NCBI GenBank assembly: GCA_903837135.1
Contig: CAILTK010000035.1
Location: 23,264 to 87,263 of the forward strand
Length of the DNA stretch: 64,000 bases
DNA from: an uncultured Caulobacterales bacterium
GTDB taxonomy: Bacteria > Pseudomonadota > Alphaproteobacteria > Caulobacterales > Caulobacteraceae
Direction: 5' to 3'
The notes under the pieces are model-generated. The model was not told the origin of the DNA. It did not search any database and saw only the letters and a list, made by a program, of their open reading frames with translations. A program made the position numbers and the translations under genes. Shown here one piece after another: positions 35,422 through 44,043 of the stretch. Position 1 is the first letter of the stretch, and the number at the start of each line of letters is the position of its first letter.

Positions 35422-36885
35422 ATGGCGGACTCCCTGTTCGTGTCCCTGGCCCTGCCGCCGGGGCTCTATCGCAACGGCACCGACTATCAGGCGCGCGGCC
35501 GCTGGCGCGACGCCCAGCTGGTGCGCTGGTTCAACGGCGAGATGCGGCCCATGGGCGGCTGGCGGGCGCACTCGGTGGCCGGGGGCGCGGGCGCGGCGGG
35601 GGCCGGGATCGGCGGCGTGGCGCGCACCCTTTTGGCCTGGCGCGACAACAACAACTCGACCTGGGCGGCGCTCGGGACGGCCGACCGGCTCCACGTGATG
35701 TCGCGTTCCGGGGCCCTCAGCGACGTCACCCCCGCCGGCCTCTTGGCCGGGCGGGTCTCGGCGGTGAGCGGCGGGGGTTACGGCAGCGGAGCCTACGGCG
35801 CGGGCAGCTATGGCGGCCCGCGCGGCGACGTCTCCACCGTCTCCGACGCCACGGTCTGGTCGCTCGACACCTGGGGTCCCTATCTGGTCGCGGTCTCCCC
35901 CGACGACCAGGTGCTCTACCAGTGGAATCTCAACCCCGCCGCGCCGGCGGCGCCGATCGCCGGCGCTCCGTCGGCCAAGGCGCTGGTGGTCAGCAACGAG
36001 CACTTCCTGTTCGCGCTCGGGGTCGGCGGGGACGAGCGGACCGTCGCCTGGCCCGACCAGTCGGACAACACCCTATGGACCGCCGACGCCACCAATTCGG
36101 CGGGGGCCTATACCCTGCCGTCGACCGGGCGGATCCTGTGCGGCCGGCGGCTGCCGCAAGGGACCGGGATCTGGACCGACAGCGAACTGTGGATCGCCCA
36201 GTATGTGGGGGGCGTGCTGCTCTACGGGTTCCAGAAAGCGGACTCCGGCTGCGGGGCCCTGTCGCGCAACGCGGTGGTCACGGCCGCGTCGCAGGCCTTC
36301 TGGATGGGGCAGAACGGCTTTTTCGCCTACAACGGCTTCGTCCGGCCGCTGCCGTGCAGCGTCCAGGATCAGGTTTATGCGCGGCTCGATGCGCGCCAGG
36401 CGTCGAAGATCTCCGCCATGCGGCTCTCGGCCTTCCGCGAGATCTGGTGGTTCTATCCGTCGATCGCGGCGGACGGCGTGTCGCCCGGCGAGTGCGACAG
36501 CTATGTGGCCTACAACTATCAGGAGGACACCTGGACCATGGGGTCGCTGGCGCGCAGCTGCGGCGCGGACCAGGACGTGTTCGCCCACCCGCTGATGGGC
36601 GGGACCGACGGGGTGGTCTACGATCACGAGCTGGGGTTCGACTACGGCGGGGTCACGCCGTTCGCCGAGAGCGGGCCCTATGAGCTGCCGGGACCGATGG
36701 CGGGCGGCGCGCAGGTGTTCACCGCCACCCAGCTGATCGCCGACGAGAAGAGCCGCGGCGACACCACCGTGAGCTTCTACAGCGCCCTCTATCCGAACAC
36801 GGACGAAATAGTGTCGGGTCCCTATAGTCTGGGCGCGCGGCCGACCGACGTGCGCTTCACCGGCCGGCAGGTGCGGCTGAGGTGA
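35422..36885 (+). CDS. Phage tail protein (nozzle/hub-like), 3' end frameshifted
   Basis: 487 residues as read; contains ADSLFVSLALPPGLYRNGTDY, RDAQLVRWFNGEMRPMGGWR, WMGQNGFFAYNGF and repeated beta-strand units, consistent with a beta-propeller-like tail nozzle or hub protein next to collar and fibre genes. The frame stops with TGA at 36883, but a -1 shift at G36882 opens 24 more codons containing ADDWRWGAPRL and ending at TGA 36954-36956, which overlaps the next gene's ATG. The longer end is probably the ancestral one; a recent base loss or a sequencing error are both possible. Confidence 0.75.
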   Translation: MADSLFVSLALPPGLYRNGTDYQARGRWRDAQLVRWFNGEMRPMGGWRAHSVAGGAGAAGAGIGGVARTLLAWRDNNNSTWAALGTADRLHVMSRSGALSDVTPAGLLAGRVSAVSGGGYGSGAYGAGSYGGPRGDVSTVSDATVWSLDTWGPYLVAVSPDDQVLYQWNLNPAAPAAPIAGAPSAKALVVSNEHFLFALGVGGDERTVAWPDQSDNTLWTADATNSAGAYTLPSTGRILCGRRLPQGTGIWTDSELWIAQYVGGVLLYGFQKADSGCGALSRNAVVTAASQAFWMGQNGFFAYNGFVRPLPCSVQDQVYARLDARQASKISAMRLSAFREIWWFYPSIAADGVSPGECDSYVAYNYQEDTWTMGSLARSCGADQDVFAHPLMGGTDGVVYDHELGFDYGGVTPFAESGPYELPGPMAGGAQVFTATQLIADEKSRGDTTVSFYSALYPNTDEIVSGPYSLGARPTDVRFTGRQVRLR

Positions 36886-36955
36886 CGGGCGCTCAGGCCG
36901 ACGACTGGCGCTGGGGCGCGCCCCGTCTGATGGTGCAGCCGGCGGGGCGGCGTTG

Positions 36956-37321
36956 ATGTTCGAGGCGGACTGGACCCGCTGCGCGCCATGGATCGAGGCC
37001 GCGCTCGCGCATGCGCGCGGCACGCACCGGATCGGCGACGTGAAGGCGATGGTGGAGGCGGGGAGGGCCCACTTTCACCCATTCGCGAACAGTGCGGTGG
37101 TGACCGAGTTCCTGGTCTATCCCCGGCTCAAGGCGCTGCACTTCTGGCTGTGCGGGGGCGACTTGCGCGAGCTGCTCGCCGTCGAGCCGCTGATCGCCGC
37201 CTGGGGGGCCGCGAACGGCTGCACCCGCTTCACCACCGCCGGGCGCGAGGGCTGGCGGCGGGCGCTGAAGGCCAAGGGCTACGCGCCGGCCTGGCATGTC
37301 TGCATGCGGGACCTGGGGTGA
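36956..37321 (+). CDS. Phage protein, GNAT-like fold possible, hypothetical
   Basis: 121 residues from ATG 36956, preferred over TTG 36953 because it overlaps the presumed ancestral upstream stop (TGATG). Sequence: THRIGDVKAMVEAGRAHF, NSAVVTEFLVYPRLKALHFWLCGGDLRELL and AANGCTRFTTAGREGWRRALKAKGY. The last part (G-R-x-x-W-x-x-A-L-K-x-x-G-Y) looks like the terminal segment of a GNAT acetyltransferase, but the acetyl-CoA motif is incomplete. Genes of this kind sit in tail modules of many alphaproteobacterial prophages, function unknown. Confidence 0.65.
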   Translation: MFEADWTRCAPWIEAALAHARGTHRIGDVKAMVEAGRAHFHPFANSAVVTEFLVYPRLKALHFWLCGGDLRELLAVEPLIAAWGAANGCTRFTTAGREGWRRALKAKGYAPAWHVCMRDLG

Positions 37322-37374
37322 AACCTCCGTCTCGGAATGGGGCCCGAAAATCATCACATCCATCGGAGAGCATC

Positions 37375-38325
37375 ATGAGCAAGGGCGGATCGGACACCAC
37401 GACCTCGCACCAGGACACCAGCACCCAGGCGCTGGACCCGCAGCTCGCGGCGGCGCTGTATGGAAACCTGGGGTCCACCCAGGCGCTGGCGTCGGGCTAT
37501 CAGCCCTACGGCGGTCAGCTGACCGCGCCGACCAATGCGGCGCAGCAGGCCTATTTCACAGGCCTGCAGAACCTGGCGACCTCGGGCGTCGGCGGATCGG
37601 CGCTGACCCAGGGGGCGAACACAGCGACGGCCGCCAGCACCTATACGCCGCAGACGATCACGGCGGGACAGCTCTCGAACACCAATCTGCAGCCGTACAT
37701 GAACCCCTATACCCAGTCGGTCATCGACTCGACCCTGAACGACCTGAACCGGCAGACCCAGCAGCAGCTGCAGGGGAACGCCGCCTCGGCCACGGCGTCG
37801 GGCGCCTACAACGGCACGCGCCAGGGGGTGGAGGATTCGTTGACCAATCAGGCGGCGCAGCGGACGGCGGCCTCGACGCTCGCAGGCCTGAACAGCCAGA
37901 ACTACACCCAGGCCCAGCAGGCGGCGCAATCAGACATCGCCGGCAACCTCGCGGCGCAGCAGGCCAATGTGAACGCAGGCCTGGCGGGGCAGGGGCTGAA
38001 CCTGTCGGCGGCGCAGGCGCTGGGCGGGCTCAGCAACCAGCAGGTCGGTCAGGCGGAGGGGCTGAACAGCCTGCTCGGCGCGGCCGGTTATGGCCAGCAG
38101 CAGCAGGCGCAGGCGGTGGACACCGCCAACTACCAGGCCTGGCTGCAGAACCTGCAGAACCAGATGGGCCTGCAGGGGCTGACCAACCAGTCGCTGGGCC
38201 TGATTCCCAAGACCGGCACCACCACCTCGTCCGGGACCGGGTCGCAGGACACCACGACCACGGGCTTCAACCTGGCGAGCCTGTTCATGCCTAAGGGGAG
38301 CAGCTTCCTGGGGATTTCCTCCTAG
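37375..38325 (+). CDS. Gln/Ala/Asn-rich phage internal or tail protein
   Basis: 316 residues from ATG 37375. Composition is extreme: Gln, Ala, Asn, Thr and Gly make up most of it (LAAQQANVNAGLAGQGLNLSAAQALGGLSNQQ), with helical repeats in the middle and Thr/Ser-rich ends. This resembles internal ejection proteins of short-tailed phages. It is the only candidate for such a protein; no long tape-measure gene is present, in line with a short-tail architecture. Confidence 0.65.
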   Translation: MSKGGSDTTTSHQDTSTQALDPQLAAALYGNLGSTQALASGYQPYGGQLTAPTNAAQQAYFTGLQNLATSGVGGSALTQGANTATAASTYTPQTITAGQLSNTNLQPYMNPYTQSVIDSTLNDLNRQTQQQLQGNAASATASGAYNGTRQGVEDSLTNQAAQRTAASTLAGLNSQNYTQAQQAAQSDIAGNLAAQQANVNAGLAGQGLNLSAAQALGGLSNQQVGQAEGLNSLLGAAGYGQQQQAQAVDTANYQAWLQNLQNQMGLQGLTNQSLGLIPKTGTTTSSGTGSQDTTTTGFNLASLFMPKGSSFLGISS

Positions 38326-38429
38326 ATCCACTCCTCGTCCGCGTTCCTGTGGTGAAGCCGATGACGCGTCAGCGCCATTCAGGATTCGATACCGAGTTCA
38401 CGCCCTTACCCTTCAGGAGTCTTTGAACC

Positions 38430-38606
38430 ATGAAGTATCCCCCACGACGCGGCCGCGCCGCGCCGAACGCCATCGTGCGCCTGCCCACGGCGCCGCAAGC
38501 GCCGCGGTCGGCCAGCGTGCCACAGTTGACGCCGCGCGAGGCGGCGATGCTGCCCAAGGGGGCGCGCTTCGTCGGCCTGGACGGCCTTCCGCGGGTGCGC
38601 CGATGA
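38430..38606 (+). CDS. Small Arg/Pro-rich leader protein preceding the lysozyme gene
   Basis: 58 residues beginning MKYPPRRGRAAPNAIVRLP and ending LPKGARFVGLDGLPRVRR. The spaced QLTPREAAMLPKGARFVG stretch looks conserved rather than random. Its stop overlaps the next start as ATGA (38603-38606). A similar tiny basic ORF precedes the toxin gene at 44521 in the same way, which is why I call it a gene. Role unknown. Confidence 0.6.
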   Translation: MKYPPRRGRAAPNAIVRLPTAPQAPRSASVPQLTPREAAMLPKGARFVGLDGLPRVRR

Positions 38607-39622
38607 ACGACTACGACGACATCGCCGACCTTGACCCGGCGGCGGACCAGGCAGGCGCGTACCCGGCCGACCATGCAGACGCCGGGCTCGGCGATCCCGG
38701 CCCATTCGCTCCGCACGTCGATCCGGGTTCATACGGACTGCTCGCCGTGCCCGCCGATCTGTCCGACGGATCAGCGCCGGGCCCCGACGGCGGTTTTGGC
38801 GGATTGTTCACCCCGTCCCTGTCCTCGGCGGCGTCTTCGAGCGACGGGCCCGGCCCGCTGCTGTCGTCGCCCCTCGATCCCGGGCCGCCGATCTCTCCCT
38901 TTCCCACGTCTCCGTTCGCGACGGACGACGACGACGCCGGGGTCGGGCTTCTGCAGGCGCCGCCGTCCGCGGCGCAGCCTTCGCCCCTCGACGAGAATGA
39001 CGGGGACGACCTGCCTGCCGCGATCCCGGATTACCCAGCCTCCGGAAGGCGCGACCAGCCGATCGCCGAAGCATCCCTGCCGCCTGTCGCCGGTGGCCCT
39101 CAAACCGCGGCTGCGCCTGCAGGGGCGCCGCGCCGGGCATCAAGGTCGACGCTTAGCCCTGCGGGCGCGGCCTTTATCAAGAGCTGGGAGCAGGGCCCGC
39201 ATGGCGGCGTAGCGAAACAGCAATACCCGTCGCCCGAAGGGGGATCGGACACCATCGGCTGGGGCCACAAGATTCAGCCGGGCGAGAACTTCACCGGCGG
39301 GCTTTCGCCGGCGGCGGCCGATCGCCTGTTCGACGCCGACTCCCTCAAGCATCAGCGCCTGGTGCAGTCGAACGTGAAGGTTCCCCTTACGCCGAACCAG
39401 TACGACGCCCTGGTTTCGCTGGCGTACAACGCGCCCGCGGCGCTCAAGAACGAGGACCACTCGACGCTGCTGAGGTTGCTGAACAAGGGCGACTACGCGG
39501 GCGCCGCGGCTCAGTTCTCGCGCTGGAATCACGTAGGGAAAAAGGTCTCGCCTGGATTGACGGCGCGGCGGGCCGGTGAAACAAACATCTTCCTAAACGG
39601 GGCCTATTCCAACCATCGCTAG
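38603..39622 (+). CDS. Virion-associated or effector lysozyme (GH24) with long disordered N-terminus
   Basis: 339 residues. Residues 1-180 are acidic, then Pro/Asp/Ser-rich and probably unfolded. The C-terminal ~155 residues are a T4-type (GH24) lysozyme: FIKSWEQGPHGG (catalytic Glu), SDTIGWGH (Asp and Thr), VPLTPNQYDALVSLAYN and SRWNHVGKKVSPGLTARRAGE. It should cleave peptidoglycan. A compact GH24 endolysin is encoded separately at 42836, so this one has another job: entry lysozyme or delivered antibacterial effector. Confidence 0.85.
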   Translation: MNDYDDIADLDPAADQAGAYPADHADAGLGDPGPFAPHVDPGSYGLLAVPADLSDGSAPGPDGGFGGLFTPSLSSAASSSDGPGPLLSSPLDPGPPISPFPTSPFATDDDDAGVGLLQAPPSAAQPSPLDENDGDDLPAAIPDYPASGRRDQPIAEASLPPVAGGPQTAAAPAGAPRRASRSTLSPAGAAFIKSWEQGPHGGVAKQQYPSPEGGSDTIGWGHKIQPGENFTGGLSPAAADRLFDADSLKHQRLVQSNVKVPLTPNQYDALVSLAYNAPAALKNEDHSTLLRLLNKGDYAGAAAQFSRWNHVGKKVSPGLTARRAGETNIFLNGAYSNHR

Positions 39623-39640
39623 CGCTTGCAGAGAGGGCCT

Positions 39641-40087
39641 ATGACTATTGGAAAGCGGAAGAGCGTCTTCCCGGGGTTGGCGCTTGCGCTTGCTTTGGCT
39701 GGAGTCTTGGCGACAGATGGCCTGGCCGCGTCGCCCAAGATCTGTACCCGGCCGATCGATGGCGAATGGACCATCGTCTCGTTTACCTCAGACGACGTCG
39801 CCGCAGTTTCTCCACAGGACGCCCGTAAGAAGGTGGGTCTGAAAGTCATCATCTCCAAAGACACCGTCACATTCCCCCCGGATACATGCCAAGTTGCTCG
39901 CGAAAAGCGAGCTTTCGCGTCGAAAGAAGATAAATCGTTGTTTCCGAGCCTTGCGTTGCATCCACTTAACATTTCTTTCGACTGCTCAAACAATGTGGAT
40001 ATGCAATCCTTCGATGTCGGAGAGGATTGTAATTATATATACTCTAGCTTTGACGGCATAAATTATAAACTTAGAAGAAAAAAATAG
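39641..40087 (+). CDS. Small secreted protein, candidate inhibitor of the preceding lysozyme
   Basis: 148 residues from ATG 39641, 18 bp after the lysozyme gene. A Sec signal (about residues 1-30, ending DGLAAS) precedes a mature part with four Cys (CTRPIDG, PPDTCQ, FDCSNN, EDCNYIY), suggesting disulfides in the periplasm. The DNA becomes progressively AT-rich toward the end. Position, export and lower GC fit a periplasmic immunity protein against a peptidoglycan hydrolase, but no inhibitor family is recognised. Confidence 0.6.
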   Translation: MTIGKRKSVFPGLALALALAGVLATDGLAASPKICTRPIDGEWTIVSFTSDDVAAVSPQDARKKVGLKVIISKDTVTFPPDTCQVAREKRAFASKEDKSLFPSLALHPLNISFDCSNNVDMQSFDVGEDCNYIYSSFDGINYKLRRKK

Positions 40088-40383
40088 TATAAATAGATAT
40101 TCACTGGTTCCCGCCGGGGCTTCCCTGCAGGTTCCGGGGGCCGAGCTTCCAACTTCTCGCGGGCGCGTGTCGTCTGGACAGGTTGCAGATCTTGGTCGTG
40201 CCCCGGGTTTGGATCCGATCGGCGCGCTCAGGGACCTGGCCAACACCGCCCCCATGCGCGACGTCGCCAGCGGCGTCGTGGTCGCGGGCCGCATCGCGCC
40301 GTTGTCTCCTCCACCCCATCGTCTCGACCCTTGTCGTCTCCAACCGTTGTGGGCCGCGGCCTTGGGCGCGGCGAGGTCTCCGC

Positions 40384-42498
40384 ATGTCGCTTCCCCTGCC
40401 GCCGCAGAGCTATTCCGCCGACGATCAGGCGCAGACGCGCTCGCAGATCGTGCAGCAGCTCCTTCAGCAGCAGGCCACGCTGCAGCACCTGAGCGCGCAG
40501 GCGGCCAGCTACCCGGTCTGGGATCTGCGCCACTATGCGGCGCTGGCGCGGATCACGCTGGGGCAGGGGAACGACCAGCCGGCCTTCGACGCCGCGCACG
40601 CGGCGATGGCGGCCAAGCCCGCGCGGGACATGCTCTATGTCTATGTGCCGCCCGGCCGTTACGATCTCGACCAGCTCTTGATCTACAACGCCGCGGGCTT
40701 CTACTGCGACCCCGGCGCGGCGATGCTGCGGCAGAGACCTTGGACGGCGCCCAAGACCGATACCGGGCTCGGGCCGGGTTGGGGCGCGATCGCGGCCAAG
40801 CCGTTCGTCAGGTTCGGGGTCTACGATTCCGACGACGGGACCGCCTCGTCGGCCTGCAGCTGGCTGCTGCACGGCTTCAAGCTCGACGGCGGCTGGGCCA
40901 TGAACTGGGGAGATGGCGCGCCCATCGACGAGCGTCAGCCGGTCCTGTTCCACTACGCGGCGACGGAGTTCAGCAAAAGCGACCGCGACCGCAACGCCTG
41001 CTTCGGCCAGACCGGCGTGCTGCTGCGCGGGGCCTTCGCCCCTCCGGCCCACCTCAGCGTGAACTCGCCGTTCCGGGTCGGCGACTACAACGACGCCCGC
41101 TTCCTGGTGGGCGAGCTCGATATCGACAACTTCGGCGGCGACGGCTTTCACCTGCAGGGGACCGGGGCGGGCGTGATCGGTCCGATCCGGGTGACCGGCA
41201 GCGGCGGCCGGGGGATCGTGCTGAACAGCTACGACAACAAGGTCGGCCTGCTCGACGCGGGCGGCAGCGGCCTTGAAGGGGCGGTGTTCCGCGGCGCCTT
41301 CTCCAACAGCACCCTGGCGGGAGCCAAGTTCTGGTTCACCGGCCTGCGCGCCAACGCCGGCGATCCCGCGGCGGGCGGCCTGGTTCAGGACTCGGGGCAC
41401 AAGGTCGGCTGCTGGTTCGACACCTGCGGCGGCCTGAGCGCCGTGGTGCAGGTGCAGGACAGCGTCGGCTCGTCGTTCCGGATCGACGGCTGCCAGGCGC
41501 CGCATTTCGACCTGCACGCCGACTACGCCGGCCTGCCGCCGGCCTACCAGACCGAGGACTGCGGCGGGATCGACTTCGGCCTCGGCACCTTCGGCGTCAA
41601 CGCCACCCAGGGCGGCTTCATCCGCTTCAGCGCCAGCCCCGCGCCGGTGGACGGTGTCGGCCCCTATCCACACTACAAGTACGTCACCAAGGCCAGCGCT
41701 CCGCTCATGGGCACGGTGCTGCAGCTCGGCCAGTACAACATGGTGACGGCCAACCCCGGCGACGCGGGTACGGACTTCGTCGATCCTCTGTGGATGGCGA
41801 GCGGGGACATGACCCTGATCGCCTATCCGGCGTCGATGCCGACCGCCGGCCAGACCCTGATCCTGAATGGTTCGACCGTCGCCCTGGGGCCGGCGGCCAA
41901 CGCCGCGGACGTCGCCGCACAGATCAACGCAGCCGCCATCCCGGGCGTCACCGCGTCGAACATCTACAGCGCGCTGGTGGTGACCAGCGCGGTGGGGAGC
42001 CCAGCTACCCTGTCGATCGACGGGACGGCGGCTGCCTCGCTCGGCCTGGCGCCCGCCGCGCCGGCCCCCCGTCCCTATGTGGTGGACAGCCAGTCCTACT
42101 ACGACACGGCCCTGGTCAACTTCGGCACCAGCATCCGGGCGCCGCGGTCGTGGATGGCCAACAGCGCCGGCTACGTCCCGTTCGGGCTCGGCTACGCGGG
42201 CGTGGTGGCGACCACGGCGGGGGTGGCGTCGCTGACCGCGTACGGCCGTGAGACTCCGGTCTCGATCGGCGTCGTCGATACCGACAAGAGCTTCCACTAC
42301 CCGGTCTACGCCCAGCTCGACGCCGCCGGGCGCCAGTGCATCTCCTTCCTCGGCGCCTATCCACCGGCGCCGGCGCAAAACATCGGCACCGGACCCCTGC
42401 CCACCGATGGCTCGGCCTCCAACGCCTCGATCTGCGTCAACCTGAACCGGGTGATGGCGACCCTGCTCACCTTCGGCTTCGGCAACTACGCGCCCTGA
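40384..42498 (+). CDS. Tailspike-like beta-helix protein
   Basis: 704 residues from ATG 40384 (frame open upstream without coding character). An N-terminal helical stretch (RSQIVQQLLQQQATLQHLSAQ) is followed by a long series of short hydrophobic strands with Gly, Asn and Asp turns (FLVGELDIDNFGGDGFHLQG, IVLNSYDNKVGLLDAGGSGLEG), the pattern of a right-handed parallel beta-helix as in phage tailspikes and pectate lyases, then a beta-sandwich C-terminus. It probably binds or degrades a surface polysaccharide. Catalytic residues cannot be assigned from sequence. Confidence 0.7.
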   Translation: MSLPLPPQSYSADDQAQTRSQIVQQLLQQQATLQHLSAQAASYPVWDLRHYAALARITLGQGNDQPAFDAAHAAMAAKPARDMLYVYVPPGRYDLDQLLIYNAAGFYCDPGAAMLRQRPWTAPKTDTGLGPGWGAIAAKPFVRFGVYDSDDGTASSACSWLLHGFKLDGGWAMNWGDGAPIDERQPVLFHYAATEFSKSDRDRNACFGQTGVLLRGAFAPPAHLSVNSPFRVGDYNDARFLVGELDIDNFGGDGFHLQGTGAGVIGPIRVTGSGGRGIVLNSYDNKVGLLDAGGSGLEGAVFRGAFSNSTLAGAKFWFTGLRANAGDPAAGGLVQDSGHKVGCWFDTCGGLSAVVQVQDSVGSSFRIDGCQAPHFDLHADYAGLPPAYQTEDCGGIDFGLGTFGVNATQGGFIRFSASPAPVDGVGPYPHYKYVTKASAPLMGTVLQLGQYNMVTANPGDAGTDFVDPLWMASGDMTLIAYPASMPTAGQTLILNGSTVALGPAANAADVAAQINAAAIPGVTASNIYSALVVTSAVGSPATLSIDGTAAASLGLAPAAPAPRPYVVDSQSYYDTALVNFGTSIRAPRSWMANSAGYVPFGLGYAGVVATTAGVASLTAYGRETPVSIGVVDTDKSFHYPVYAQLDAAGRQCISFLGAYPPAPAQNIGTGPLPTDGSASNASICVNLNRVMATLLTFGFGNYAP

Positions 42499-42557
42499 AC
42501 ACCACGGGACTTTGCCCGTTCGCCGGTGCGACCCTTTCCAACATTCCGGAGACGACC

Positions 42558-42839
42558 ATGACCGATCCCGCCGCCGCGGGCTGGTGGACCCGACTCATGT
42601 CGGGCGCCGACAACCGCACGCCGGCGATCGGCCGGGTGCTGGGCGCGGTGCTGTTCCTGAACCTTTTGTGCGCCGTGCCGGCGGTGATCGTCGGCGTGCT
42701 GCTGATGCAGAAGGCGGCTTGGGAGACCTGGCGCGGCCTGCTCGTGGCCCTGACCGGATATGCGCCGTCGATAGTGGGCGCGATCGCGCTGCTGATCCGG
42801 GTCACCAACCCGACCGAACCGCGCGGGGAAGCCGGATGA
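42558..42839 (+). CDS. Candidate holin, two membrane spans
   Basis: 93 residues from ATG 42558. Two hydrophobic helices, VLGAVLFLNLLCAVPAVIVGVLLM (about 28-51) and VALTGYAPSIVGAIALLIRV (about 63-82), with short polar ends. It overlaps the endolysin start (ATGA) and comes first in a holin-endolysin-spanin order, which is the main reason for the call. No sequence family recognised. Confidence 0.6.
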   Translation: MTDPAAAGWWTRLMSGADNRTPAIGRVLGAVLFLNLLCAVPAVIVGVLLMQKAAWETWRGLLVALTGYAPSIVGAIALLIRVTNPTEPRGEAG

Positions 42840-43309
42840 CCCCCCGCCTGCTCGAGGATCTCAAGGCTGACGAGGGTCTGCGGCTGGCGGCCTATCCCGA
42901 TCCGGCGACGGGCGCGGCGCCGTGGACCATCGGCTATGGACACACCGGACCCGAGGTGCATCCGGGGCTGACGTGGACCGAGGAGCAGGCGACCAGCGCC
43001 CTGCACGCGGATGTGGAGCGGGCGGTGGCGGGGCTCGACGCGGACCTGCCGTGGTGGCGAACGCTGGACGACGTGCGCCAGGACGTCATGGCCGAGCTCT
43101 GCTTCAACATGGGCGTCGGCCATCCGGCGCAGGACGGTCGGCCCGGCCACGGCCTGCGGGCCTTCGTGCAGACCCTGAACGCCATCCGGGCCGGCCGCTA
43201 CGCCGCCGCCGCCGAGGGCCTCCTGGCCTCGCACTGGGCGCGCCAGGTGGGGGCCAGAGCCCAGCGCCTCGCCGCCCTGATGCGCACCGGCGCCCGGCCG
43301 GCGGACTGA
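42836..43309 (+). CDS. Phage endolysin (GH24 lysozyme)
   Basis: 157 residues with the classical T4-lysozyme catalytic triad in order: E13 (LKADEGLRL), then the Asp of AYPDP and the Thr of WTIGYGH. C-terminal features QDVMAELCFNMGVG and SHWARQVGARAQRLAALMRTG complete the fold. No signal peptide or SAR helix, so release should depend on the holin. Start overlaps the holin-like stop. Confidence 0.9.
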   Translation: MTPRLLEDLKADEGLRLAAYPDPATGAAPWTIGYGHTGPEVHPGLTWTEEQATSALHADVERAVAGLDADLPWWRTLDDVRQDVMAELCFNMGVGHPAQDGRPGHGLRAFVQTLNAIRAGRYAAAAEGLLASHWARQVGARAQRLAALMRTGARPAD

Positions 43310-43446
43310 TCTATCGGCCTCCCGCTCCGTCGCCCCGACGGCGTTCACGCATCTCCCGATCGCCGAAGAAGGTGGGAATGCGGACGCGTGAATCTTCGAG
43401 GGGAAGGGCGGCGACCCATTCCCATCAAGCCCGAACGAGGTTTCCC

Positions 43447-44043
43447 ATGACCCTTCTGTTGTCGCTGCTGAGCCTCGCCAGACCCGGGCTCGCCGCCCTG
43501 TGGTCGGCGCTGCAGAAGCCCGCGGTGCTGATCGCTCTGGCCTTCGCCCTCCTGCTCGGCGCGCTGGCGCTCGAGGACCGGGCCCGCACGGCGGCCGGCG
43601 CCAAGGCCAGGGCCGCCGAGGCCGACCTCTCCGCTGAAAAGGCCGCCGCCGCCCTGGCCGCGCGCCAGACCGCCGCCACCGACAAGCTCGCCGCCGCCGA
43701 CGCGGGCAAACAGGCGGCGATCCAGACCGAGCTCACGACCCTGACACAGGAGATCCCCCGCTATGTGCCGCTTTCGACCGACGCCGGCTGTGTTGTCCCT
43801 CTGTCTGTTGTCAGCCTGCTCGACGCCGGCGCCGCCGGGCTTTCGCTTCCCCCAGCCCCCGGCGTCGCTGATGACGCCCCCTCGGCCTTCCGTCTCTCTG
43901 ACCTCGCGGCCAACGCCCTCGCCAACGACGCGGCCAAGCGCGCCAACGACGCCCAATTGACCGACCTGCAGGCCTGGATTCTTGCTCAGCAGAAGATCTG
44001 GGCCGGGCGGGCGACCTCGGCCCCGCTCGGGGCCCGGCCGTGA
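43447..44043 (+). CDS. Rz-like inner-membrane spanin
   Basis: 198 residues from ATG 43447. One N-terminal membrane segment (about 26-43, AVLIALAFALLLGALALE) followed by a long Ala/Lys/Glu coiled coil (AAGAKARAAEADLSAEKAAAALAARQTAATDKL), the topology of an i-spanin. A second gene with lipoprotein character is nested within it in the +1 frame. Together they would fuse inner and outer membranes in the last step of lysis. Confidence 0.7.
   Translation: MTLLLSLLSLARPGLAALWSALQKPAVLIALAFALLLGALALEDRARTAAGAKARAAEADLSAEKAAAALAARQTAATDKLAAADAGKQAAIQTELTTLTQEIPRYVPLSTDAGCVVPLSVVSLLDAGAAGLSLPPAPGVADDAPSAFRLSDLAANALANDAAKRANDAQLTDLQAWILAQQKIWAGRATSAPLGARP
43763..43960 (+). CDS. Rz1-like outer-membrane spanin lipoprotein, nested in the Rz-like gene
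   Basis: 65 residues in the +1 frame, fully inside the 43447 gene. It has a short signal with a lipobox (CLLSAC, Cys at 19) and a mature part of very high Pro content (STPAPPGFRFPQPPASLMTPPRP), exactly the make-up of Rz1 proteins. Nested Rz/Rz1 pairs are known from lambdoid phages, which supports the call despite the absence of family-level similarity that I can name. Confidence 0.7.
   Translation: MCRFRPTPAVLSLCLLSACSTPAPPGFRFPQPPASLMTPPRPSVSLTSRPTPSPTTRPSAPTTPN

Noticed and set aside
40228..42378. 716-residue minus-strand frame opposite the tailspike gene
   Set aside because: Shadow frame with Arg/Gly/Val repeats and no domain signature.
42836..43309. Idea that the two GH24 lysozymes are recent duplicates
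   Set aside because: They share only catalytic residues; framework, length and N-termini differ, so independent origin is more likely.
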